Assembly (NCBI GenBank): GCA_013001805.1
Contig: JABDLW010000477.1
Location: 1 to 5,430, forward strand
Length of the DNA stretch: 5,430 nt
DNA from: Saprospiraceae bacterium
GTDB lineage: Bacteria; Bacteroidota; Bacteroidia; Chitinophagales; Saprospiraceae
Direction of reading: 5' to 3'
Below the pieces are notes generated by a model, which was not told the DNA's origin, made no database searches, and saw nothing but the letters and a program-made list of their open reading frames with translations. Positions 1 to 5,430 of the stretch are shown in pieces. Within the stretch, counting starts at the first letter, position 1. Each line of letters begins with the position of its first letter. The translations under genes and the position numbers were made by a program.

Positions 1-468
1 GACCTTGAGGCCTTTGGGGCCAGGGATACACCGTGTGCCAAATCAGTGAGCCCGAAAGGTAGCATGAACATCGATGCCCATGTGGCGACTAGCAGTGGCT
101 GCATACTTAAGTTGCTGAATTGCCCAATCGGTACGTGCTTTGCTATTGCCTCGTACAGCAGGGGGAGCAAACCCATCAAACATGACATCATATGCGGGAT
201 TCACCGCTACTAACTGGCCCTGCAAATGGGAAGACAGCTCAGTGATTTCAATACCATACTGTTTCGCCCTGCCTTTGAATTCATCGCAATAATCTTTGCT
301 TTCACCGGCTTTCTTAAGATCAATAATTCGACCGTCCCAAGTTGGTATTTGTACTCCCTTGTAGCCATGATTGCTAGCCCACTGGCATAAATTTTCCAAG
401 GAATTGTAAGGTGGTTCATCACCGGCAAATTGAGCTAAAAAAATAGCAGGACCTTTAATATTCTTCAT
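1..468 (-). pseudogene. Sugar phosphate isomerase/epimerase (TIM barrel), frameshifted and cut by window edge
   Basis: The open frame starts at ATG 468-466 and ends at TGA 45-43 after 141 codons, whereas relatives in this AP-endonuclease-2-like TIM-barrel family are about 350 residues. The N-terminus is typical of a subfamily that commonly accompanies Gfo/Idh oxidoreductases: GPAIFLAQFAGDEPP (residues 6-20), GYKGVQIPTWD (35-45), ITELSSHLQGQLVAVNPAYD (75-94) and DGFAPPAVRGN (98-108). The frame is intact through HATF (135-138). From base 54 leftward the expected family sequence (GSLIWHTVYPWPQRPQG) continues in another frame, which means one base is missing at the TTT run at 57-55. The gene then leaves the window at base 1. 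It lies 20 bp downstream of the Gfo/Idh gene on the same strand, so they probably share a transcript. The expected role is cytoplasmic isomerisation, epimerisation or lyase chemistry on a sugar; the substrate is unknown. Whether this is a true pseudogene or a sequence error cannot be decided here. Confidence 0.85.
53..57 (-). other. Apparent 1-base deletion (frameshift site)
   Basis: Read on the minus strand, the bases are ACC TTT CGG GCT CAC TGA. Adding one T to the TTT run gives ACC TTT TCG GGC TCA CTG ATT TGG, which translates as T-F-S-G-S-L-I-W and continues open to base 1 as a recognisable family sequence. The break therefore lies at or next to 55-57. Confidence 0.8.
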
Positions 469-488
469 TCGATAGGTTGGTTTATAGA

Positions 489-1643
489 TTATTCAAAAGA
501 GAGCCATTTTTGATCGCTGGCAGATGCCTCGACCACTTTAGTTACAAACTGCATACCTCGGACTCCATCGGCAACAGACGGAAAATCATCGTAGATTGGA
601 TCTACTTCTTTCCCCTCTATTCTAGCTTGAAGACACTTAGCTACATTTCGATAGATGTTCGCAAATGCCTCCAGATACCCCTCAGGATGACCAGAAGGCA
701 GTCGTGTATGTGCCTGAGCACTTGCGCAAAGTGCACCCACTCCAGTTCTTACCACTCGCATCGATCCCTCCAATGGTCTCACGACCAGACTATTGGGTTC
801 TTGCTGTCTCCATTCGATGCCAGCTTTGGTCCCATATATTCTAATTCGCAGGTTATTCTCCTCACCGGCTGCTATCTGGCTGGCGAACAAAATGCCTTTA
901 GCCCCATTTTCAAAATTTAATAAGACACTTCCATCGTCATCTAATAGCCTCCCTGGCACAAATATGTTAAGATCGGCACACATCTCCGTGATCCTTAGCC
1001 CCGTGATATATTCAGCCAGGTTTTCTGCGTGGGTCCCAATATCACCCATACTTCCAGCCAGACCAGATCGTTTTGGATCGGTACGCCAGGAAGCTTGCTT
1101 TTGATCGCTGTCTTCCAGCTTGGTACTAAGCCACCCCTGAGGATATTCCACGACGATCTTTCTTATGTCCCCCAACTCGCCATTTGCTACCATATGCCGG
1201 GCTTGTTTCACCAGCGGATAGCCCGTATAATTATGCGTTAGTGCAAACAAAAGGCCCGTTCTTGCTACGGTTTCCTGAAGGTCGTGAGCCTCCTTCATGT
1301 CAAAGCATAGAGGTTTGTCACAAACAACATGAAATCCATTTTCAAGGGCCATTTTGGCGGGTCCATAATGGACATGGTTTGGTGTAACAATGGAGATAAA
1401 ATCCATTCGGACATCTGGAGGCAATCCTTTTTCCTTTTCAATCATCTCAGTATATGAATTGTACACCCGGGAAGGATCCAAATAAAAATCTTCACCTGAA
1501 GCCTTCGATTTTGCCGGATCGCTGCTAAATGCACCACAAACCAATTCTATTTCTCCATCCAGAGCCGCTGCCATTCTGTGCACCGCTCCAATAAAGGCAC
1601 CACGACCGCCGCCGACCATGCCCATCCTGATTTTTCTACTCAT
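489..1643 (-). CDS. Gfo/Idh/MocA family NAD(P)-dependent oxidoreductase
   Basis: Complete gene of 384 residues, a usual length for the family. The N-terminal Rossmann fold begins MGMVGGGRGAFIGAVHRMAA (residues 7-26), with the glycine-rich dinucleotide loop at 10-15. TPNHVH follows at 87-92 and the family Lys-Pro motif appears as CDKPL (108-112), where Lys110 is the expected catalytic or cofactor-positioning lysine. The C-terminal substrate domain has GDIGTHAENLAEYITG (200-215), whose Asp201 and His205 match the conserved D-x-x-x-H pair. No signal peptide is visible, so it should act in the cytoplasm, oxidising or reducing a sugar, inositol or glycoside hydroxyl with NAD(P). The exact substrate cannot be read from sequence. 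It is the first gene of a minus-strand pair with the TIM-barrel isomerase 20 bp downstream, and is divergent from xylA. There is no Shine-Dalgarno sequence; the leader is AT-rich and carries TTTAGTGATTA 12 nt before the ATG. Confidence 0.93.
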   Translation of the reverse strand: MSRKIRMGMVGGGRGAFIGAVHRMAAALDGEIELVCGAFSSDPAKSKASGEDFYLDPSRVYNSYTEMIEKEKGLPPDVRMDFISIVTPNHVHYGPAKMALENGFHVVCDKPLCFDMKEAHDLQETVARTGLLFALTHNYTGYPLVKQARHMVANGELGDIRKIVVEYPQGWLSTKLEDSDQKQASWRTDPKRSGLAGSMGDIGTHAENLAEYITGLRITEMCADLNIFVPGRLLDDDGSVLLNFENGAKGILFASQIAAGEENNLRIRIYGTKAGIEWRQQEPNSLVVRPLEGSMRVVRTGVGALCASAQAHTRLPSGHPEGYLEAFANIYRNVAKCLQARIEGKEVDPIYDDFPSVADGVRGMQFVTKVVEASASDQKWLSFE

Positions 1644-1666
1644 GAAATGTATTTCTAATCACTAAA
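1644..1666 (-). promoter_or_regulatory. Start-proximal motif TTTAGTGATTA plus TACATTTC before the Gfo/Idh gene
   Basis: On the minus strand TTTAGTGATTA occupies 1666-1656, and TACATTTC (7 of 8 matches to the Bacteroidota -7 box TAnnTTTG) occupies 1651-1644, directly against the ATG. The same arrangement, with the same 11-mer, occurs before the SDR gene. It could be a core promoter for an almost leaderless transcript, a regulator site or a translation-enhancing leader; function is inferred only from recurrence and position. Confidence 0.3.
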
Positions 1667-1700
1667 ATGTTAAGTAATGTCTAGCAGTAGTGTAAAGGAT

Positions 1701-1721
1701 GAGTTCAAATGATGCGAACTC
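1701..1721. promoter_or_regulatory. Candidate operator, GAGTTC-N9-GAACTC dyad
   Basis: A perfect 6-bp inverted repeat with a 9-bp spacer (GAGTTC at 1701-1706, GAACTC at 1716-1721) lies in the divergent region between the Gfo/Idh gene and xylA. The half-site spacing suits a dimeric repressor such as a LacI- or GntR-type protein. No regulator gene is in the window to assign to it. Confidence 0.3.
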
Positions 1722-1789
1722 CAACCCCTTAAAAATGGACGATAATGATAAGGATATTTTTGCGAATGGACAATATTGAACCCCGTGAC

Positions 1790-1821
1790 TTGTAACAGAT
1801 AAATTATATTCTGTTTGGCAA
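1790..1821 (+). promoter_or_regulatory. Candidate xylA promoter
   Basis: TTG at 1790-1792 is followed after 17 bp by TCTGTTTG at 1810-1817, which matches TAnnTTTG at all but one fixed position. This fits the Bacteroidota -33/-7 layout and would give a leader of roughly 60 nt before the xylA ATG. The word TTTGGCAA (1814-1821) overlaps the -7 box and recurs in the SDR upstream region. A second weaker candidate is TTTG at 1814-1817 with TAATTTTA at 1837-1844 (19-bp spacer), next to the small dyad ATTAA-CTC-TTAAT (1828-1840). Confidence 0.25.
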
Positions 1822-1884
1822 GTTGGGATTAACTCTTAATTTTAGTGAATTCAAGAAACCACGTAATCCAATTAAAATCAAACC

Positions 1885-3213
1885 ATGAGAGTAGTAAAGG
1901 GTGATGTTGAATATTTTCCCGGCATTGGTAAAATCGAATTTGAAGGTGCCGATTCCGATAATCCATTAGCCTATAAATATTACGATGCAAACAGGGTCGT
2001 CGATGGCAAGAGCATGAAGGAACACTTCAGATTTGCCGTTGCCTACTGGCACAGCCTATGCAACGAGCTAGGAGATCCTTTCGGTCCCGGAACACGGCCA
2101 ATGCCCTGGCTATCTCATGCAGAACCGATGCAGAGAGCCTATCAGAAGATGGATGCTGCATTCGAGTTCATTACAAAGATGGGCATCCCATACTATTGTT
2201 TTCATGATTTTGACCTGGTTGAAGAAGCTTCCAGTATCCTGGAAAGTGAAAACCGCCTGAAGAAAATCGTAGCATATGCCAAGGAAAAACAGGAAGAATC
2301 AGGTGTGAAATTGCTTTGGGGTACTGCCAATTTATTCTCCAATCCCCGGTATATGAATGGGGGAGCTACCAATCCTGATTTTTCAGTAGTGAGCTATGCG
2401 GCGACACAGGTAAAAAATGCGATCGATGCCACCATCCAACTTGGAGGAGAGAACTACGTGTTTTGGGGCGGCCGTGAAGGCTACATGTCTTTGCTCAATA
2501 CGGACATGAAACGCGAACTTGAACATATGGCCCAGTTCCTGCATATGGCTAAGGACTATGCCCGTCGACAAGGCTTTGAAGGGGTGTTTCTAATTGAACC
2601 GAAGCCGATGGAACCAATGAAGCATCAATACGATTTTGACTCAGGTACGGTGGTAGGATTCCTGCGGAGTTTTGGTCTTGAGGATGATTTTAAGATTAAT
2701 GTAGAGGTTAATCATGCAACTCTGGCCAGTCATACCTTCCAACATGAATTGCAGGTGGCTGCTGATGCAGGTATGCTGGGTAGTATTGATGCCAATCGTG
2801 GAGATTATCAAAACGGCTGGGATACTGACCAATTTCCAGTCAACCTATATGAGCTCAGTCAAGCTATGCTGGTTATATTGGAAGCTGGAGGCCTGGGAAG
2901 TGGAGGTGTAAATTTTGATGCGAAGATTCGTAGAAATTCGACAGATCTCGAAGATTTGTTTTTGGCCCACATTGGCGGAATGGATGTTTTTGCAAGATCC
3001 CTTATAGTAGCCGATAAAATATTAAAAAAGTCAGATTATCTCAAGGTGAGGCAAGAACGTTACAGTTCTTTTGACCATGGTTTTGGCAAAATGTTTGAGG
3101 AAGACAAACTCACGCTCGAGGAACTGCGAGATTTTGCCATTGAGAACGGTGAGCCGGCGATGAAATCAGGAAAACAAGAAATGATGGAAAATTTGATCAA
3201 TCAGCATATTTGA
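1885..3213 (+). CDS. xylA: Xylose isomerase (class II)
   Basis: Complete gene of 442 residues, the length of class II enzymes (E. coli XylA has 440). It interconverts D-xylose and D-xylulose, and usually D-glucose and D-fructose, in the cytoplasm using two divalent metal ions. All active-site elements are present with a constant +6 offset from E. coli numbering: His107 and Asp110 in YYCFHDFD (103-110), VFWGGREGYMSLLNTD (192-207), Glu238 and Lys240 in IEPKPMEP (237-244), Glu274 and His277 in VEVNHATL (273-280), Asp302, Asp313 and Asp315 in the block IDANRGDYQNGWDTDQFP (301-318), and Asp345 in VNFDAK (342-347). The ATG at 1885 is the first start after an in-frame TAA at 1873-1875; there is no Shine-Dalgarno sequence. 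The gene is divergent from the Gfo/Idh gene, convergent with the MFS gene, and apparently monocistronic because a strong terminator follows 18 bp after the stop. No xylB lies nearby in the window. Identification is near certain; the physiological sugar is inferred. Confidence 0.98.
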   Translation: MRVVKGDVEYFPGIGKIEFEGADSDNPLAYKYYDANRVVDGKSMKEHFRFAVAYWHSLCNELGDPFGPGTRPMPWLSHAEPMQRAYQKMDAAFEFITKMGIPYYCFHDFDLVEEASSILESENRLKKIVAYAKEKQEESGVKLLWGTANLFSNPRYMNGGATNPDFSVVSYAATQVKNAIDATIQLGGENYVFWGGREGYMSLLNTDMKRELEHMAQFLHMAKDYARRQGFEGVFLIEPKPMEPMKHQYDFDSGTVVGFLRSFGLEDDFKINVEVNHATLASHTFQHELQVAADAGMLGSIDANRGDYQNGWDTDQFPVNLYELSQAMLVILEAGGLGSGGVNFDAKIRRNSTDLEDLFLAHIGGMDVFARSLIVADKILKKSDYLKVRQERYSSFDHGFGKMFEEDKLTLEELRDFAIENGEPAMKSGKQEMMENLINQHI

Positions 3214-3231
3214 TTGATCCATTTCCGCTAT

Positions 3232-3268
3232 AAAAAAGATCCTGGGATACCACCGCAGGATCTTTTTT
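3232..3268. terminator. Bidirectional intrinsic terminator between xylA and the MFS gene
   Basis: A perfect 13-bp stem, AAAAAAGATCCTG (3232-3244) pairing with CAGGATCTTTTTT (3256-3268), encloses an 11-nt loop and ends in a run of seven T (3263-3269). Because the left arm starts with six A, the minus-strand transcript also ends in a U-run, so it can stop both xylA and the convergent MFS transcript. It starts 18 bp after the xylA stop codon. Confidence 0.9.
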
Positions 3269-3273
3269 TATTT

Positions 3274-3319
3274 AGGGTACCTCTATCAACCCCATTCATG
3301 AGGAAAATAGAGGTACCCT
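3274..3319. repeat. Second inverted repeat, 13-bp arms, between convergent genes
   Basis: AGGGTACCTCTAT (3274-3286) and its exact complement ATAGAGGTACCCT (3307-3319) are separated by 20 nt. The hairpin lies 19 bp beyond the stop codon of the minus-strand MFS gene and only 5 bp from the T-run terminator. No strong U-run follows it on either strand, so it is more likely an mRNA 3'-end stabiliser or auxiliary terminator than a stand-alone terminator. Confidence 0.7.
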
Positions 3320-3338
3320 TTATCAATAGTCTGGTAAA

Positions 3339-4553
3339 TTAATGGGCTACCGCGACTTCTTTTCTATTGCGAATCCAAAAATGTAGTATCGTGAATAGAA
3401 CAATCAATGCCAGCGGCACCAACGCCATCGTGGAAAGTGTCATTTGTCCGGTAGCCACGTCCAAAGCCTCCCCACTTAATCCCTGTTCGGCTGCTATCAC
3501 CCGGTTTTTATCGATGAGTCCACCGAAAATAGGCATGACCAAACCGGATGCAAACATACCCATAGCTCCGACAATGGACATGCCCAAGGCGCCACTATCT
3601 GGAATATAGCGTGCTACGAAACCGATCATGTTAGGCCAAAAGTAGGCGATCCCTAAACCATAAACAATCGCAGCTATGTAAACCATTCCTCCCGATTGAT
3701 TACTTAGCAGATATAGTCCAAGCGAAGCACAAATCGCCGATCCCAGCAGTACGCCGGTGGTGCTAAACCGAGCTACGACCTCACCACCAAAGTACCGGGC
3801 CACCGTCATCAAACCAAAAGTTAAGGCCATGACCAGCATAGGCGTGGCACCACTGCCTTTCAATGTCAACGGAACCCAATTATTTGGTCCAAATTCAGAA
3901 ACCGCTGTGAAACCCATGCATAGGAGTATGAATAAAAACAATGGTGTGAGCATGGAACTGAAATTTCCTGAGAGGGTAGTACTTTCCTGAGATTTCGGTG
4001 TCGGCCATTTCTGTCCAAAAAATAGGTATGCATAGATAACCGTAGGGATCAATATAAACCCAACCTGCATCTGCCAGCTAAAGTCAAGAGAAGTCATGGC
4101 TTGAGATAGTAGGCTGCCCACGAGTATTCCTCCGGGAAACCACATATGGAAGCGGTTGAGCATTTTACTTATTTTATCTCCCTCATATGCATCCGCTATC
4201 ATTGGATTACAAGCAGCTTCGGTACATCCATTCCCTAAACCGATCAATAAAGATGAAATTAAAAGGATGAAGTAGCTGCCGGCAAAAATAGTCAGTAGAA
4301 TCCCCACTGCGTGAGCAAAAAAAGCAAATTGCATAATGACGGCTCCACCGACCTTATGATAAATGAGGCCACCGATTATCATAGAAATTGGAAACCCCCA
4401 GAACCACATCTGATTAATAAAACCAAGCTGAGTGGCGGATAAGCCCAATTGAATTTCAAGTTGCGGCATGACACCAGCCCGGATACTAAAGGAAAATGCG
4501 GTGGTAATCAGTGCAAAGCAACTGCCATAAAAAAGTCTCTTGTCGTTTATCAT
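3339..4553 (-). CDS. MFS transporter, probable sugar permease
   Basis: Complete gene of 404 residues, typical for the major facilitator superfamily. Twelve hydrophobic segments can be read at about residues 8-24, 44-63, 70-90, 94-118, 137-153, 160-179, 201-220, 238-256, 266-284, 288-312, 322-346 and 373-394, with a polar central loop at 181-200. Helix 4 contains GLGNGCTEAACNP (105-117), followed by LNRFHMWFPGG (132-142). This G-x-G-x-x-E-x-A-x-N-P pattern recalls the FucP-like (fucose/glucose/galactose:H+ symporter) branch, in which an acidic residue in helix 4 matters for proton coupling; Glu112 would be its counterpart (inference). It should sit in the inner membrane and import a sugar or related small molecule, but substrate cannot be assigned. 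The gene is convergent with xylA, shares the terminator region with it, and is divergent from the SDR gene. The start has no Shine-Dalgarno sequence, and the nearest upstream in-frame stop is TAG at 4598-4596. Confidence 0.93.
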   Translation of the reverse strand: MINDKRLFYGSCFALITTAFSFSIRAGVMPQLEIQLGLSATQLGFINQMWFWGFPISMIIGGLIYHKVGGAVIMQFAFFAHAVGILLTIFAGSYFILLISSLLIGLGNGCTEAACNPMIADAYEGDKISKMLNRFHMWFPGGILVGSLLSQAMTSLDFSWQMQVGFILIPTVIYAYLFFGQKWPTPKSQESTTLSGNFSSMLTPLFLFILLCMGFTAVSEFGPNNWVPLTLKGSGATPMLVMALTFGLMTVARYFGGEVVARFSTTGVLLGSAICASLGLYLLSNQSGGMVYIAAIVYGLGIAYFWPNMIGFVARYIPDSGALGMSIVGAMGMFASGLVMPIFGGLIDKNRVIAAEQGLSGEALDVATGQMTLSTMALVPLALIVLFTILHFWIRNRKEVAVAH

Positions 4554-4790
4554 GAATGTTTTCGTTTTGTAAGAACTTGAATTAAGGTTGATTATCTATC
4601 CCAGACCCGATGAGTCCCGTGATTTTCAGATTCTTCACTCGTATTGGGTGCTTGCTACGCCCCTCAGTCTCTTTTGCTGAGTTGGATTTTACTGATGGTA
4701 TATTGGGGAAAGTTACTAAAATGACAAATATTTTTTCATAAAAGCCAGAAATTAATGTAGATCATTGGGAGACATGAGATTTTTCATAGT

Positions 4791-4809
4791 TAACTGCCTT
4801 TGGCAATTA
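4791..4809. promoter_or_regulatory. Candidate operator, 19-bp imperfect palindrome
   Basis: TAACTGCCTTTGGCAATTA has arms TAAcTGCC and GGCAaTTA around a central TTT, with seven of eight arm positions complementary. It lies 59 bp before the SDR start and upstream of the candidate -33 element, a position suited to an activator or repressor. Its right half contains TTTGGCAA, also present at 1814-1821 upstream of xylA. Confidence 0.4.
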
Positions 4810-4833
4810 TCGGACTGGAGCAGAAATGGCTTA

Positions 4834-4865
4834 TTGTTTCTTACTTTAGTGATTAAATAGATTTG
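4834..4865 (+). promoter_or_regulatory. Candidate SDR promoter with TTTAGTGATTA motif
   Basis: TTG at 4834-4836 and TAGATTTG at 4858-4865 (a full match to TAnnTTTG) are 21 bp apart, within the range reported for Bacteroidota promoters. The -7 box ends 3 nt before the ATG, so transcription would begin at or near the start codon and give a leaderless or nearly leaderless mRNA. TTTAGTGATTA (4845-4855) lies in the spacer and repeats the word before the Gfo/Idh gene. Confidence 0.35.
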
Positions 4866-4868
4866 AGA

Positions 4869-5430
4869 ATGACAGGTTTAAAAAATAAAACGGCACTGAT
4901 CACCGGCGGCACCAAAGGTATCGGGTATGCTGTGGCAGAAGCGTTCCTTCGCGAGGGTATGAATGTTGTGATCACCGGACGTAACAAAGCGGGAACTGAA
5001 TCTGCCATCAACAATCTCCGATCAATAGGAGAAAACGTTCAGGGAGTCATAGCGGATGTACGCAACTTAGATGATCAAAAGCACTGCGTTGAGCAGACCA
5101 TTCAGACTTTTGGAAAGCTTGACGTTCTTATTGCCAATGCTGGCGTAGGTCATTTTGCCCCGATTGATGAGCTCAGTGTCAAAGACTGGAATGAAGTAAT
5201 AGACACGAATCTAACCGGCGTATTTTATAGCGTCAAGGCCAGCCTGGATCAGCTCAAAAAGAACCAAGGGTATATCATTACCATCGCCAGTCTGGCGGGC
5301 ACCAATTTTTTTGCCAGCGGAACGGCGTATAACGCCAGCAAGTTTGGTCTGGTGGGTTTTTCTCAGGCACTGATGCTCGACCTGCGGAGGCAAGGCATCA
5401 AAGTGTCAACTGTCATGCCCGGTTCTGTGG
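4869..5430 (+). CDS. SDR family oxidoreductase, partial (3' end beyond window)
   Basis: The frame starts at ATG 4869 and is open for 187 codons to the window edge; an in-frame TAA at 4854-4856 fixes the start region. Classical short-chain dehydrogenase/reductase features are all present: TGGTKGIG (residues 12-19) as the glycine-rich cofactor motif, Asp63 in the adenine pocket, NAG (90-92), Asn114, Ser141, and the YNASK motif with Tyr154 and Lys158. Thus the full catalytic tetrad Asn-Ser-Tyr-Lys is intact. Arg38 in TGR after the second strand suggests NADP(H) preference (inference). The PG motif after the sixth strand (184-185) is just reached; roughly 50 residues are probably missing. This is a cytoplasmic alcohol, ketone or 3-oxoacyl oxidoreductase of FabG-like type, substrate unknown. 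It is divergent from the MFS gene, and nothing in the window shows that it belongs to the sugar pathway except shared upstream sequence words. Confidence 0.93.
   Translation, partial: MTGLKNKTALITGGTKGIGYAVAEAFLREGMNVVITGRNKAGTESAINNLRSIGENVQGVIADVRNLDDQKHCVEQTIQTFGKLDVLIANAGVGHFAPIDELSVKDWNEVIDTNLTGVFYSVKASLDQLKKNQGYIITIASLAGTNFFASGTAYNASKFGLVGFSQALMLDLRRQGIKVSTVMPGSV

Larger units (their letters stand above)
4554..4868. other. Divergent intergenic region between the MFS and SDR genes (315 bp)
   Basis: No credible coding sequence or RNA gene was found. The SDR-proximal part holds the 19-bp dyad at 4791-4809 and a candidate promoter at 4834-4865, listed separately. The MFS-proximal part has a weak imperfect inverted repeat (ACCCGATGAGT at 4605-4615 against ACTCGTATTGGGT at 4637-4649) and a 5-bp stem CTCAG/CTGAG near 4664-4682. 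TTTTAGTAAC on the minus strand (4721-4712) resembles the TTTAGTGA word found before other genes here but is about 158 nt from the MFS start. No clear -7 box was found for the MFS gene. Confidence 0.5.

Noticed and set aside
43..60. Programmed ribosomal frameshifting in the isomerase gene
   Set aside because: The site is a plain TTT CGG with no slippery heptamer and no evident downstream structure, and enzymes of this family are not known to need recoding. A simple one-base deletion explains it better.
477..920. A 147-codon open frame on the plus strand across the 3' half of the Gfo/Idh gene
   Set aside because: It lies entirely antisense to a well-conserved enzyme, its product is rich in Ser/Cys/His with no recognisable fold, and it has no upstream signals. 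The other antisense or out-of-frame stretches inside the Gfo/Idh, xylA, MFS and SDR genes were dismissed for the same reason.
1771..1778. The palindrome CAATATTG as an operator
   Set aside because: An 8-bp AT-rich palindrome is expected by chance and does not extend beyond its core.
3274..3319. Ends of a miniature transposable element
   Set aside because: Only 20 bp separates the arms, no target-site duplication is visible, and the position between convergent genes fits an mRNA 3'-end hairpin.
4601..4682. A tRNA or structured small RNA in the MFS/SDR intergenic region
   Set aside because: Only short imperfect stems can be drawn; there is no cloverleaf, no T-loop sequence and no terminator after it.

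Overview
The window looks like a piece of a Bacteroidota chromosome, probably an environmental Cytophagales-like lineage (inference). The grounds are moderate GC content, gene starts with no Shine-Dalgarno sequence and A/T-rich leaders, candidate promoters of the Bacteroidota TTG / TAnnTTTG type, and a xylose isomerase that closely follows the Bacteroides-type sequence in every conserved block I can read. No rRNA, tRNA, CRISPR array, insertion sequence or phage gene was seen. It reads as an ordinary sugar-catabolism locus; I do not see a convincing new molecular system.

Layout from left to right. On the minus strand, a two-gene unit runs toward the left edge: a Gfo/Idh/MocA oxidoreductase (1643 to 489) and, 20 bp downstream, a TIM-barrel sugar phosphate isomerase/epimerase (from 468, cut by the window edge). 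The second gene carries an apparent 1-base deletion near position 55 that ends its frame after 141 codons, although the family sequence resumes in the next frame. A 241-bp divergent intergenic region with candidate operators separates this unit from xylA (1885-3213, plus), a complete class II xylose isomerase. Two tandem hairpins (3232-3268 and 3274-3319) lie between xylA and a convergent 12-helix MFS transporter gene (4553 to 3339, minus). A second divergent intergenic region of 315 bp leads to an SDR oxidoreductase (4869 onward, plus) that runs off the right edge.

How the genes may work together (inference): the MFS permease would import a sugar, XylA would interconvert an aldose and a ketose (xylose/xylulose or glucose/fructose), and the Gfo/Idh plus TIM-barrel pair would oxidise and then isomerise or cleave a sugar or glycoside. 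No xylulokinase gene is present in the window. Links between promoters support co-regulation only weakly: an 11-bp word, TTTAGTGATTA, sits 12-13 nt before the start codons of both the Gfo/Idh and SDR genes, and TTTGGCAA occurs upstream of both xylA and the SDR gene, in the second case inside a 19-bp imperfect palindrome.
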